Shown one piece after another: positions 52,033-61,922 of a stretch of 64,000 bases of DNA (position 1 is the first letter of the stretch; each line of letters opens with the position of its first letter). The translations under genes and the position numbers were made by a program. Under the pieces are notes generated by a model that saw nothing but the letters and a program-made list of their open reading frames with translations, did not search any database and was not told the origin of the DNA. The stretch covers positions 1-64,000 of the forward strand of contig CBFGTC010000009.1 in assembly GCA_965651935.1 (NCBI GenBank), in the 5' to 3' direction. The stretch comes from JAFEDN01 sp965651935 (GTDB lineage Bacteria; Pseudomonadota; Gammaproteobacteria; Coxiellales; Coxiellaceae).

Positions 52033-53868
52033 TCAAAGTTCTTCAGAGACCTTGAACCATAACGCTTCGGTTTCGGAAATTTTTTTATCTATTTGCGTTT
52101 GTTTTTGTAAGAGTTCAGTTAATCGATTTTTTTGATCGGCTTGATAAATATTATTATCACTTAAGGCTTGCTCTATTTGAAGTTTTTCGTTTTGCAATTT
52201 TTGTAATTGTTTTTCTAACTTGATTATCTGCTCTTGAAATTTTCTTTTATCTGCGCTGGATTTCGGTTTTTTCTCTAAATTCGCGGATTGTGATTCGCGC
52301 ATGGATAATAAGCATTTTTGATAGTCATTTAGATCGCCGCTAAAAGATTTCAGTGTATTGTCGGATATTAAGAAAAGTTCATCGGTGGCGGTTTGTAACA
52401 GATAGCGGTCGTGAGATACTAAAACTAAAGCCCCTGCAAAACTTTGTAATGCTAAATTTAAAGCATTGCGCATTTCTAAATCCAGGTGATTAGTCGGTTC
52501 ATCAAGTAATAATAAATTCGGCGCTTCCCAAACTAATAATGCTAAGGCTAATCGAGCTTTTTCGCCTCCTGAAAAATGAGAAATCACGCTAAGCGCCATA
52601 TCTCCTGAAAATCCAAATCCTCCTAAAAATTGTCGCAAACGAGTGGGGGGCGCATTTGAGGCTAATTGTTGTAAATGCCAAAGCGGAGTTTGTGAGAAAT
52701 TGAGTTGTTCAATTTGGTGTTGAGCGTAATAGCCGAGTTTAACTTTAGCAGCAATGTATACGGTACCGCTGAGCGGAGTGAGTTTGCCTGACAAGGTTTT
52801 CATTAACGTGGATTTTCCCGCGCCATTGGCGCCAAGCAATCCCATGCGCATACCGGGATAAATTTGCAGGTTCGCTTTTTGCAGCACCGGTTTATCGACG
52901 GAATAACCGGCAAAAACATCAGTTAAAGTTAATAATGGATTTGGCGGAGGTTCGATTTCAGGAAACTCAAAGTCAAACGGTGAGTCTACTTGAGCGGCGG
53001 CAATTAAATCCAGTTTTTGGATAGCTTTAAGGCGGCTTTGCGCTTGTTTGGCTTTGCTAGCTTTCGCTTTAAAGCGATTAACAAAACTCATCATGTGTTC
53101 AATTTGGCGCTGCTGTTTTTCGTGCATTTTTTGTTGTAAAGCCAATTGTTCAGCATGAATTTTTTCAAAAGCGGAATAGTTGCCTTGATAGATTTTCAAT
53201 TGTTGATTTTCAATATGAATCACTTTATCAACACAATTATCTAAGAAAACGCGGTCATGAGAAATAATCAGTAAGGCGCCCTGAAATTTTTGCAGCCATT
53301 TTTCCAGCCAGACAATGGCGTCCAGGTCTAAATGGTTGGTGGGTTCATCCAGCAATAACATGTCTGCGGGGCACATGAGTGTTTGGGCTAAACTTAATCG
53401 GGTGCGCCAGCCGCCGGAAAAGTCCTTAACCGTCTTTTGTTGTGCTGCGGTGTTGAAGCCCAGTCCGTCCAAAAGCTGGGCGGCACGGGCAGTGGCGCTA
53501 TAAGCATCAATGGCAGCTAATTTTTCATGTAACAGCGCGATTTGTTGTTCGTCCTGCTTAAGCTCGGCTTGATGCAATGCAGATTCGATGTGGCGCAATA
53601 CTTTATCGCCGTCTAAGACAAAATCCAAGGCGCTTTGAGATAAAGGAGGCACATCTTGTGCCGAATAAGCTAAACGTAAATTTTTAGGGATATGGATCTG
53701 ACCCCCATCAGGTTGATGTTCACCCAATAAAAGTTTAAAGAAGCTCGATTTTCCTGAGCCATTAGGACCGACTAATGCAATTTTTTGTTGGTCGAAAAGG
53801 GTGATATTAACATTTTCGAACAATAACTTGGATCCTAAATGTAAACTGACATCATTGAGATTGATCAT
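52033..53868 (-). CDS. yheS: ABC-F ATPase YheS
   Basis: Ribosome-associated ABC-F protein of 611 residues. Both nucleotide-binding domains are complete (GPNGSGKSSFFKLL, FSGGWRTRLSLAQ, GANGAGKSTLMKTL, FSGGEKARLALA), each with LLLLDEPTNHLDL. The linker with FVNRFKAKASKAKQAQSRLKA and the C-terminal coiled coil fit YheS more than EttA or Uup. With uup this is the second ABC-F gene in the window. Confidence 0.92.
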   Translation of the reverse strand: MINLNDVSLHLGSKLLFENVNITLFDQQKIALVGPNGSGKSSFFKLLLGEHQPDGGQIHIPKNLRLAYSAQDVPPLSQSALDFVLDGDKVLRHIESALHQAELKQDEQQIALLHEKLAAIDAYSATARAAQLLDGLGFNTAAQQKTVKDFSGGWRTRLSLAQTLMCPADMLLLDEPTNHLDLDAIVWLEKWLQKFQGALLIISHDRVFLDNCVDKVIHIENQQLKIYQGNYSAFEKIHAEQLALQQKMHEKQQRQIEHMMSFVNRFKAKASKAKQAQSRLKAIQKLDLIAAAQVDSPFDFEFPEIEPPPNPLLTLTDVFAGYSVDKPVLQKANLQIYPGMRMGLLGANGAGKSTLMKTLSGKLTPLSGTVYIAAKVKLGYYAQHQIEQLNFSQTPLWHLQQLASNAPPTRLRQFLGGFGFSGDMALSVISHFSGGEKARLALALLVWEAPNLLLLDEPTNHLDLEMRNALNLALQSFAGALVLVSHDRYLLQTATDELFLISDNTLKSFSGDLNDYQKCLLSMRESQSANLEKKPKSSADKRKFQEQIIKLEKQLQKLQNEKLQIEQALSDNNIYQADQKNRLTELLQKQTQIDKKISETEALWFKVSEEL

Positions 53869-53960
53869 GACACCCTTTAGAAAGACTATACAGAAAATGG
53901 AGCTGCTCGAAATATTAACCTAAATCGAGTGAAGTGACAAAAGTTTCTTCATTCTTGCTG

Positions 53961-54764
53961 TTATTTAAATACAAATATTTCGGCCTGTTCTTTAAATCGC
54001 CGCCATCTTCTGACGGCATGGTGGTAATCCTGCATATGACAGCACCATAGCGCCCACAGGTAATCTACTAGAATTTTATATATATTAAAACGATAGTGAA
54101 TCTCATCCGATAAATCATTTTGCCAGTAGTATTCCAAAAATAGTTTGTCTTGCTGTTGGTCAAATTCCGCTTCCAGGGATAGACTGGCTAAGTCCCAGCA
54201 TGGATCATTATTGCCGGCATATTCCCAATCAATTAAATAGATTTTATGTGGAGTCAATAAAAAATTTCCTAATATCGGATCATTATGACAAGGGGTGTGG
54301 GTAATGCTCAGGGAATTGAGCGCGTTGTGACAAGCGGTGATCCAAAAATCCCAGTGTGAAAAATCAATTAAAATCTCTTCAATAGCGGTAGGGTTTAGTT
54401 TTTTTCGGTAAAAGTTCAATAATTCAAAAATAGCAATATCCTGCGGAAAAGCTTGAGGAAGGTGATGCAGTTGTTTGAGCAGGTCTGCAACGCCTTGCCA
54501 AATTGAGTTTAGCCGTAATAATTCGGCAGTGAGTATTTGACTACCCTGTTGATAACGGGTGATATTGATGCCACTGGTAGGATCATAATAAAGAAAGGGA
54601 ATGTTAATGCGTGCGGCGCTGGTAATCTGGCTGGCGATGTATTCGTCGTGGCGGTTTATTAAATCTTGAGCCGCAAATTTAGGATATTTTAGTACGTATT
54701 GGCGTTTATCTATGTTAAGCAAATAAACGTGATTTGTGCCGCCAGTGAGTTTTTTTATCGCCAT
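53961..54764 (-). CDS. APH-type small-molecule kinase (choline/thiamine kinase-like)
   Basis: A 267-residue phosphotransferase. It has an N-terminal nucleotide loop (TGGTNHVYLLN), catalytic motif CHNDPILGNFL and metal-binding LIDWEYAGNNDP, typical of choline kinase, ThiK and related enzymes. The start codon is one base after the pgpA stop, so it is in the thiL-pgpA operon. The neighbour thiL hints at thiamine salvage, and pgpA at a phospholipid head group; neither is decided. Confidence 0.8.
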   Translation of the reverse strand: MAIKKLTGGTNHVYLLNIDKRQYVLKYPKFAAQDLINRHDEYIASQITSAARINIPFLYYDPTSGINITRYQQGSQILTAELLRLNSIWQGVADLLKQLHHLPQAFPQDIAIFELLNFYRKKLNPTAIEEILIDFSHWDFWITACHNALNSLSITHTPCHNDPILGNFLLTPHKIYLIDWEYAGNNDPCWDLASLSLEAEFDQQQDKLFLEYYWQNDLSDEIHYRFNIYKILVDYLWALWCCHMQDYHHAVRRWRRFKEQAEIFVFK

Positions 54765-54765
54765 G

Positions 54766-55251
54766 TCAGTGAAATTTGACTAAAAACCAGGCCAAAACAT
54801 GTAATAATGCGGAAGAAAATAGAGCAGCCATCACGTCATCTAGCATTACCCCTAACCCGCCGCTGACTTTTTGATCGACCCAATTAATGGGCCATGGTTT
54901 GAGAATATCAAAAAAACGGAATAACACAAATCCTATTGTCAAATAATACCACGTGGGTGGTAAGCCGATCATCACCAATAAAAATCCAGCCAGTTCATCC
55001 CAAGAGCAGGCTGGGTGATCTTGGGTTCCTATGTCTTTGTTAAATTTCCCGCAAAGATAAATGCCGAGCAGGACTAGGGTGATGCTGATAATAATGTAGA
55101 TCCATTCGGGGAAATGTTTTAAAGCGAGGACTAGTGGGATAGTGGCTAAGGTGGTCCAGGTTCCAGGCATCCACGGCAAAGCGCCAATGCCAAAGGCGCA
55201 GGCAGTAAAGTGAATGGGGTTGGTCCATATTGTTTTTAGAGAATGATTCAT
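54766..55251 (-). CDS. pgpA: Phosphatidylglycerophosphatase A
   Basis: Dephosphorylates phosphatidylglycerol phosphate in the inner membrane. The 161 residues have ALPWMPGTWTT, DIGTQDHPACSWDELAGF and the hallmark FRFFDILKPWPINW, with three to four membrane helices. thiL-pgpA is a common gammaproteobacterial order; nusB is not upstream here. Confidence 0.94.
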   Translation of the reverse strand: MNHSLKTIWTNPIHFTACAFGIGALPWMPGTWTTLATIPLVLALKHFPEWIYIIISITLVLLGIYLCGKFNKDIGTQDHPACSWDELAGFLLVMIGLPPTWYYLTIGFVLFRFFDILKPWPINWVDQKVSGGLGVMLDDVMAALFSSALLHVLAWFLVKFH

Positions 55252-55263
55252 TTTAAAGCACCA

Positions 55264-56211
55264 TCAAAAATGTTGAAAACCTTGTATTTTAAAATCAGTT
55301 GTTTGGTGATCGAAGCTGACTAATTCAAGTTCTTTGGTTGATTGTACGCTGCCGATCCGGCTGATTTGAATGCCAGCGGTGGAGGCTATGGTTTCAATTT
55401 GAAGACGTTGATTCCCGGGTGCGGTAAAGCACAGTTCATAGTCTTCGCCGCCATTTAAAGCCAGTTGAATAGCCTGATTTTGGTTGTATGCAGAGTTTAA
55501 GCTTGGATGCAAGGGTAAATTTTGCACATTGATTTTCCCACCGCGGCCACTGCATTTCAATAATTTTTCTAAATCGGAGCCCAGCCCATCCGATAAATCA
55601 ATGGCTGCGGTGGCGATATCCCTCAATGCCAATCCGATTTTAATGCGGGGTTGAGGGCGATAGAAACGTTGGTGCAGTTCGGGGGGTAATGTTTCATGCT
55701 GCAACAATTTTTGAAGAGCGAATGCTGCTCCGCCTAATAGACCAGTGACATAAATATCATCATTGATTTTCGCACCGCTGCGCTGCAAGGCTTTGCCGGA
55801 GGGGACCCAGCCAAAAATCACCGTGGTGATTGATAATGCGCCACGAGAGAGATTGCCGCCAATGAGATCGACTTGATATTGATCAGCGAGTTCAAAAAAG
55901 CCTGTACTAAAAGCTTCCAGCCAAGCGGGATTGTTGTCTGGGAGGGTTAAGCTTAATAGCACAGCCGCAGGTTCAGCTCCCATGGCGGCAAGATCGCTTA
56001 AGCTGACGGCCAGGGATTTAAATCCTAAATCTTCGGGTGAGCTGGGATCTGGGAAATGGACGTTGATATTCAAGCAATCTACCGAGGTCGCCAATTCGTG
56101 ATTTGGAGGTGGGGAGAGGAGAGCGGCGTCATCGCCAATCCCCAATGAAATGTGGGGGCGATTTTTCCGATGACGCTTAAAAAATTTTTCTATAATCTCA
56201 ATTTCTTGCAA
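55264..56211 (-). CDS. thiL: Thiamine-monophosphate kinase
   Basis: Makes thiamine diphosphate from the monophosphate. The 315 residues have LGIGDDAALL, TSVDCLNINVHFPD, SLSDLAAMGAEPAAVLLSLTLP and DLSDGLGSDL, all ThiL motifs. The start appears to be TTG at 56211 with AGGTAAGG upstream. It heads the thiL-pgpA-kinase operon. Confidence 0.94.
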   Translation of the reverse strand: MQEIEIIEKFFKRHRKNRPHISLGIGDDAALLSPPPNHELATSVDCLNINVHFPDPSSPEDLGFKSLAVSLSDLAAMGAEPAAVLLSLTLPDNNPAWLEAFSTGFFELADQYQVDLIGGNLSRGALSITTVIFGWVPSGKALQRSGAKINDDIYVTGLLGGAAFALQKLLQHETLPPELHQRFYRPQPRIKIGLALRDIATAAIDLSDGLGSDLEKLLKCSGRGGKINVQNLPLHPSLNSAYNQNQAIQLALNGGEDYELCFTAPGNQRLQIETIASTAGIQISRIGSVQSTKELELVSFDHQTTDFKIQGFQHF

Positions 56212-56752
56212 GCCTTACCTCGCTATATTTTTTCATTGCAGCTATATCATACCTTTCCTTGTCAAACTCAGCAATTTGTATGATAGTTTATGGATAACCT
56301 GTGGATAACTTTGTGCATAATTTTGAAAATTATTTTATGTATTTGTTTTTACAATCACGGATAAATTAGCTCGATAAATGTTTTTTAAAAAATAATTGTT
56401 AAAAATCAGTATATTAAGTTTTGTTTTTAAAGTGATTATAAAAAATTTTTATATAAATTCGAACTAAACAAAATTTTAGGCTGTTTGTGTACAAATCTGC
56501 TGAAATAGACATTCATGTTATGAAAACGGATTTTTAAAAACGGGATTTATGTGCAATTTGGAAGTAATTCCCAAATAGCATGGGAATTTAAAAGGGAACA
56601 TGCTGGATATCTTCGATTAATTCTTCTGGATGCTTTGAAAGTTGTGCCTAAAAGGCAGTTTGAGTTTAAATATGTTCGGGAAATAAAAGTTATCCATTGC
56701 AAATATCCGCCCGTGAAAAAGGGTAAAATAATTTATGTTTGTGGTTCAGGCA
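56212..56752. other. AT-rich intergenic region with DnaA-box cluster
   Basis: A 540-bp stretch between the gltA 3' end and thiL. It has three DnaA-box-like sites (56289-56320), then about 200 bp of very AT-rich DNA (56321-56530). A 76-codon GTG frame at 56551-56781 overlaps the gltA end and shows no family pattern, so I do not call it a gene. Confidence 0.45.
56289..56320 (+). promoter_or_regulatory. Three DnaA-box-like 9-mers
   Basis: TATGGATAA (56289-56297), TGTGGATAA (56300-56308) and TGTGCATAA (56312-56320) lie in the same orientation 11 and 12 bp apart. The middle one is the exact complement of the DnaA box TTATCCACA; the others have one mismatch. Confidence 0.6.
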
Positions 56753-58051
56753 CTAGTTTTTCTCAAGACGGTCTTGGATAGGGACAAAATTTCGGGTCGT
56801 CGGGCCGGTATACAATTGACGCGGACGCGCAAGGCGATGATTGGGATCGCTGATCATCTCCATCCAATGAGAAATCCAGCCCACCGTTCTGGCGACGGCA
56901 AAAATGACTGTAAACATGTTTGTTGGAATCCCTAAAGCGCTTAAAGTGATACCCGAATAAAAATCGACATTGGGATATAATTTTTTTTCAATAAAATAAG
57001 GATCCTCTAACGCTATTTTTTCCAATTTTAGGGCTAATTTAAACAAGGGTTCATCCCCACGGCCCGTCGCTTTCAATACTTCATGGCAGGTTTCCCGCAT
57101 GACTCGCGCCCGCGGATCATAGTTTTTATAAACTCGATGCCCAAATCCCATTAATCGGAAAGGATCGTCTTTATCTTTAGCGCGTTGAATATACTCATTA
57201 ATCCGGCTTTCATCGCCAATTTCATTCAGCATTTTTAAACAAGCTTCATTGGCGCCTCCATGAGCAGGTCCCCATAATGCACCGATACCCGCAGAAATAC
57301 AGGCAAATGGATTTGCTCCTGTAGAACCCGCAACTCGTACCGTAGAAGTCGAGGCGTTTTGTTCGTGATCGGCATGCAGAGTAAATATGCGATCCATTGC
57401 CCGGCTGAAAATGGGATTGCAAGTCCAATCATCATAAGGAGTAGCAAACATCATGTTTAAGAAATTTTCTGAATAGGATAAATTTTGTTTGGGGTGGATA
57501 AAGGGCTCGCCAATAGAAAACTTATAACTCATGGCGGCAATGGTTGGCATTTTGCCGATAAGCCGGAAAGCAGAAGTGAGACGATGCTCTTCTTGTTTTA
57601 TGTCCAAAGAATCATGGTAAAAAGCCGACAAAGCGCCGACCACACCTACCATGATTGCCATAGGATGCGCATCACGGCGAAACCCATTGAAAAAATGGGT
57701 AATTTGTTCATGAACCCCCGAATTGCGCTTAATTTGAGTAACGAAATCTTCTTTTTGGGAAGGATTGGGCAATTCGCCATTCATGAGTAGATAACACACT
57801 TCCATATAATCACTATGGTCCGCCAATTGGTCAATAGGATAACCGCGGTATAATAGTATACCCTCATCGCCGTCAATGAAGGTGATTTTAGATTCGCAGG
57901 AAGCAGTGGAATAAAAACCGGGGTCAAAAGAATAATAACCATGATTGACTAAAGTTTTAATATCAATTCCATCGGGCCCGAGGGTTCCAGTCAGAATGGG
58001 AAATTGATAGGCTTGATCGTTTATTGTTATGTGTGCTGATTTTTTCTTCAC
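56753..58051 (-). CDS. gltA: Citrate synthase
   Basis: First step of the TCA cycle. The 432 residues have LHADHEQNASTSTVR, WGPAHGGANEACLKML, GFGHRVYKNYDPRA and the catalytic Asp in YPNVDFYSG. The start is placed at the GTG at 58051: GGAG lies 8 bases upstream and the resulting length matches the family. A frame to 58234 would add 61 residues of non-family sequence. Confidence 0.96.
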   Translation of the reverse strand: MKKKSAHITINDQAYQFPILTGTLGPDGIDIKTLVNHGYYSFDPGFYSTASCESKITFIDGDEGILLYRGYPIDQLADHSDYMEVCYLLMNGELPNPSQKEDFVTQIKRNSGVHEQITHFFNGFRRDAHPMAIMVGVVGALSAFYHDSLDIKQEEHRLTSAFRLIGKMPTIAAMSYKFSIGEPFIHPKQNLSYSENFLNMMFATPYDDWTCNPIFSRAMDRIFTLHADHEQNASTSTVRVAGSTGANPFACISAGIGALWGPAHGGANEACLKMLNEIGDESRINEYIQRAKDKDDPFRLMGFGHRVYKNYDPRARVMRETCHEVLKATGRGDEPLFKLALKLEKIALEDPYFIEKKLYPNVDFYSGITLSALGIPTNMFTVIFAVARTVGWISHWMEMISDPNHRLARPRQLYTGPTTRNFVPIQDRLEKN

Positions 58052-58266
58052 CTTTAGTCTCCGGTAACGGTAGAAATGACAATACCTCCTGCCCATGCTA
58101 TAAATCAAATATACCCTAAAATAATTATTGCCGCTACAGCAAACCCCAGATTTTAGCTTTGCAAAAATCAACACTACAGTCACGATTGCTCTAGCATAAA
58201 AGCAATTACCGGGATATAATTCAATAAAAATCAAGCAACTAATTGATATTTAAAGTGAGTAATCTT

Positions 58267-59688
58267 ATGGCTTCGGCATTACATTTTAACATCAAAACCC
58301 GCTTCTGTCCTAGTCCTACAGGATTGTTGCACTTAGGTAATCTGCGAACGGCTTTATTCAGCGCTTTATTGGCGCGAAATTTGCAGGGGACATTTTTATT
58401 ACGTATTGAAGATACGGATGAGCAACGCTCAGAAACGCGCTATTCTGATCAATTGCAAATCGATTTAATCTGGCTAGGCTTGGAGTGGCAAGAAGGCCCT
58501 GAGCGCGATCAGGGCAGAGGCCCCTATTTTCAATCTAAACGAGGAGCAGTCTACGCCGATTATTATCAGCGCCTTGAGTCCATGGGGATGGCTTACCCTT
58601 GTTTTTGCACCGAAGAGGAGTTAGCCCTATCTCGTAAAATTCAGCGTTCCTCCGGTAAACCCCCGCGTTACTCAGGCGCTTGTCAGAATTTATCTTTTGC
58701 ACAAGTTGAAGCCAAATTAGCTCAGGGTTTAAAGCCTACCCTTCGGTTTCGAGTCCCCTCTAATCAAGAAATTCGCTTTACTGATTTAGTCCGTGGAGAG
58801 CAAATTTTTAAAAGCGAAGATTTAGGTGACTTTATTATTCGCCGTAACGACGGCACCTCGCCATTTTTATTTTGTAATGCTATAGATGACGCTTTAATGG
58901 AAGTCACTCACGTTCTTCGCGGAGAAGATCATCTGACGAATACCCCACGTCAAATTTTAATTTTACAAAGCCTCGGCCTACCCATTCCGGAATACGGTCA
59001 CATTGCATTAATATTGGCTTTAGATGGATCCCCTTTGTCTAAGCGCCATGGCAGCCGTTCGCTAGTCGAACTGCGAGATGAAGGTTACTTGCCATTGGCG
59101 ATTGTGAACTATTTGGCGAGGTTAGGACACTATTTTGGCCATGATAATTTAATCTCGTTAGATCAACTGGCGGCGGAATTTAAACTCAACGCATTGAGTA
59201 CCTCACCGGCGAAATATAATCCCGAGCAATTAATTTTTTGGCAAAAGCGCGCGGTGGAACGTCTCAATCATAAAGAACTTTGGGACTGGATAGGGGTGGA
59301 ATTATTTGATGCGATTCCTGCCGAAAAGCGTGATGCTTTCCTTGAATTGATCAAACCTAATATTCTGTTTCCACAAGATGCGCTACGCTGGGCCAAAATC
59401 ATCTTTACCGATGATTTCTTTCCCAAAAATTTATCGGATGCCCCATTTCAATATTTTGAACTTGCTTTAAAGGCTTTTGAACTTCATGGCGCTTCAGCAC
59501 CAAAAATTTTAGAACTGCTAAAAACAGAAATGGGGCTGCGCGGCAAAATGTTATTTCAACCTTTACGTTTAGCATTGACAGGCGAAGAACACGGGCCGGA
59601 ATTAGCAAAATTGATGGATTTAATGGACCCTCAGAAAATAAAAGTACGTTTAGAGCAGGCAAAAGATCATGTTAAAAATCTACAATAG
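58267..59688 (+). CDS. gltX: Glutamyl-tRNA synthetase
   Basis: Charges tRNA(Glu), and perhaps tRNA(Gln) given GatCAB in this genome. The 473 residues have the class I motifs PSPTGLLHLGNLRTALF and LSKRHGS, and IEDTDEQRS. The start is set at the ATG at 58267 (MASALHFNIKTRFCPSPTG); in-frame GTG at 58255 is possible. It overlaps cysS by 20 bases. Confidence 0.95.
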   Translation: MASALHFNIKTRFCPSPTGLLHLGNLRTALFSALLARNLQGTFLLRIEDTDEQRSETRYSDQLQIDLIWLGLEWQEGPERDQGRGPYFQSKRGAVYADYYQRLESMGMAYPCFCTEEELALSRKIQRSSGKPPRYSGACQNLSFAQVEAKLAQGLKPTLRFRVPSNQEIRFTDLVRGEQIFKSEDLGDFIIRRNDGTSPFLFCNAIDDALMEVTHVLRGEDHLTNTPRQILILQSLGLPIPEYGHIALILALDGSPLSKRHGSRSLVELRDEGYLPLAIVNYLARLGHYFGHDNLISLDQLAAEFKLNALSTSPAKYNPEQLIFWQKRAVERLNHKELWDWIGVELFDAIPAEKRDAFLELIKPNILFPQDALRWAKIIFTDDFFPKNLSDAPFQYFELALKAFELHGASAPKILELLKTEMGLRGKMLFQPLRLALTGEEHGPELAKLMDLMDPQKIKVRLEQAKDHVKNLQ

Positions 59689-61084
59689 CCTGACCGGCCA
59701 GGAAGAAGAATTTCGCACTTTAAAGCCGGGTAAAGTCAGTATTTACGTTTGTGGAAATACTGTTTACGACTATTGTCATTTAGGCCACGCCCGGTCCATG
59801 ATTGTTTTTGATGTAGTCGTGCGTTACCTACGTAACCAAGGTTATGAAGTCACTTATGTGCGCAATATTACCGATATTGATGATAAAATAATCAAAAGAG
59901 CTTTGGAGAATGGAGAAGACATTGCCTTATTGACGAATCGATACATCCAGTATCAACATGAAGATGAGCGCGCCTTGGGACTATTACCACCAGACCATGA
60001 GCCTAGGGCCACCGATTTTATTAAACCCATGCAAGAATTAATCCAAAAGTTATTAGAGCAAAACTATGCTTACGTTGCGGCAGAAGGTGATGTTTGCTTT
60101 GAAGTTCGAAAAGACTTGGATTATGGAAAATTGTCTGGGAGAGATATAGAAAAACTCAAAGCCGGAGCTCGGATTGGTTTAAATGACGGCAAAAAAGATC
60201 CCTTAGATTTTGTGCTCTGGAAAATTTCCAAACCAGGCGAGCCCCATTGGTCATCTCCTTGGGGAGAGGGAAGGCCTGGCTGGCATATTGAGTGCTCTGC
60301 GATGTCGGCTACGCTGTTGGGACAACCGTTTGATATCCATGGTGGCGGGATGGATTTAAAATTCCCGCATCATGAAAATGAACTTGCTCAATCCGAGTCT
60401 GCTTACGCTTGCGAGTTTGCGCGCTGGTGGATGCACGTCGGTTTATTACAAGTCGATGGTGAGAAAATGGCTAAATCTTTGGGAAATTTTGTGACCATCC
60501 GCGATGCTTTGAAGCATTATCGTCCCGAGGAATTGCGTTTTTTTATGGTGAATAGCATTTATAACCGGCCAGCGGATTATACGGAAGCCAGTATGCACGA
60601 AGCCAAAGTGCGATTGAAAGGATTGTATTCCGCCATGAAAATTCTACCAGATGATTTTGATAGCCAGAAAATTTATTCCAGCTCCAATGTGGTTAAATTG
60701 ATCTCAGAAAACTATACACAGCGTTTTCATTCTGCTTTGGATGATAATTTTAATACTTCTGTGGCATTGGCGGTACTAACAGACCTAGCCAATGAAATTG
60801 TAACGCTGTTCCGTGAGAAAAAAATCGAAGACGCTATTGAAGCAACTAAAACTTTACAGAAATTAGGTGGCATATTGGGAATTTTGCAACAATCTTATGA
60901 AGAGTATCGTTTAGGTGGTTGGTCTAAGGAAAAGTGGCTGCAAGTTGAGTCTATAAGTAAAGAGCGGGATCTCGCACGCTCGCAAAAAAATTGGGCGGAG
61001 TCGGACCGGCTTCGAAAACAGTTGATCGACATGGGTGTTGAAGTAGAAGACACTCCGCAAGGCGTCCTTCTTTCTCGGCGATAA
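59669..61084 (+). CDS. cysS: Cysteinyl-tRNA synthetase
   Basis: Charges tRNA(Cys). The 471 residues have CGNTVYDYCHLGHARS with the HIGH motif and first zinc Cys, WHIECSAMSA, GGGMDLKFPHHENELAQSE, and KMAKSLGN as the KMSKS motif. It overlaps gltX and forms an operon with it. Confidence 0.98.
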   Translation: MLKIYNSLTGQEEEFRTLKPGKVSIYVCGNTVYDYCHLGHARSMIVFDVVVRYLRNQGYEVTYVRNITDIDDKIIKRALENGEDIALLTNRYIQYQHEDERALGLLPPDHEPRATDFIKPMQELIQKLLEQNYAYVAAEGDVCFEVRKDLDYGKLSGRDIEKLKAGARIGLNDGKKDPLDFVLWKISKPGEPHWSSPWGEGRPGWHIECSAMSATLLGQPFDIHGGGMDLKFPHHENELAQSESAYACEFARWWMHVGLLQVDGEKMAKSLGNFVTIRDALKHYRPEELRFFMVNSIYNRPADYTEASMHEAKVRLKGLYSAMKILPDDFDSQKIYSSSNVVKLISENYTQRFHSALDDNFNTSVALAVLTDLANEIVTLFREKKIEDAIEATKTLQKLGGILGILQQSYEEYRLGGWSKEKWLQVESISKERDLARSQKNWAESDRLRKQLIDMGVEVEDTPQGVLLSRR

Positions 61085-61092
61085 TGAAAATC

Positions 61093-61908
61093 TTATTTTC
61101 TCATTAATACAATTTCAACGATCATTTGATCACGGAATGGAAAACAAAAATTTTTAAGCATATTTCGGGCTAAAATTTTTAAAAGACTGGTGGGTAACCA
61201 AGGATAATCCGCCAAGCTGATAGCCCATCCGCCATTTTCGGCAAAGTTAAGTGCTTCTTGCGCAGTATTAAATGCCACAGGAATGGTAATGCGCTTGCGC
61301 CGCAATATTTCAAATCCCTTGTTTTGTGCTAAATTTTTTATTTCGGCAAATTCTTGCGGGACTAAAGTCTTGGTCAATGTTTTTTGCATCCAACGATATT
61401 CGATTTGTCTCCAAAGCGATTTTTTTTTACCGATCTCGCCAATACGTTCTTGTACTGCTTGAAAAGCTTCGCGAGTACTGGTGATGAGTAAAAACCGCCC
61501 ATTGCTATTTAAAACTTCCGCAGCCTGATTTAATAATTCAGGTAAACCCACGTAGGCGCAAACAAAGCTGGCAACAACAAGATCAAATTGATTTTTTGGT
61601 AAATTATGGGAGACTTTATTAATATTAGATTGAATGGTATATACTTGCGAGATTCTATCTTTCATTAATTTTAACATATCCGCAGAAGCATCTACCGCGA
61701 CCAACCTGGCCTGGGGAAAAATGGCTTGTAACAAGCTTAAAAATTTCCCATCCCCGCTACCTAAATCCACTATTTGATGATAATCCTGCACTAAATCCGG
61801 TTCTTGTAACATTTCTATCGCCGCGGCCATGGATGAAGAAATGATTTGAAAAAAATCATTTTCGGCATACGACTGCGCGATGCTGTCGTATAAACTTCCC
61901 AAACTCAT
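61093..61908 (-). CDS. SAM-dependent methyltransferase, class I
   Basis: A 271-residue cytoplasmic protein. Motif I is IVDLGSGDGKFLSLL at about 46-60, followed by LVAVDASADMLKLM and FDLVVASFVCAYVGLPELL. It resembles ubiquinone/menaquinone-type or small-molecule methyltransferases; substrate cannot be told. It is convergent with cysS and 14 bases downstream of the crotonase gene on the same strand. Confidence 0.82.
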   Translation of the reverse strand: MSLGSLYDSIAQSYAENDFFQIISSSMAAAIEMLQEPDLVQDYHQIVDLGSGDGKFLSLLQAIFPQARLVAVDASADMLKLMKDRISQVYTIQSNINKVSHNLPKNQFDLVVASFVCAYVGLPELLNQAAEVLNSNGRFLLITSTREAFQAVQERIGEIGKKKSLWRQIEYRWMQKTLTKTLVPQEFAEIKNLAQNKGFEILRRKRITIPVAFNTAQEALNFAENGGWAISLADYPWLPTSLLKILARNMLKNFCFPFRDQMIVEIVLMRK

Positions 61909-61922
61909 AAAACGATACTCCT

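Noticed and set aside
56551..56781. 76-codon ORF next to gltA
   Set aside because: It begins at GTG without a ribosome site, overlaps the end of gltA on the other strand and matches no family I know.
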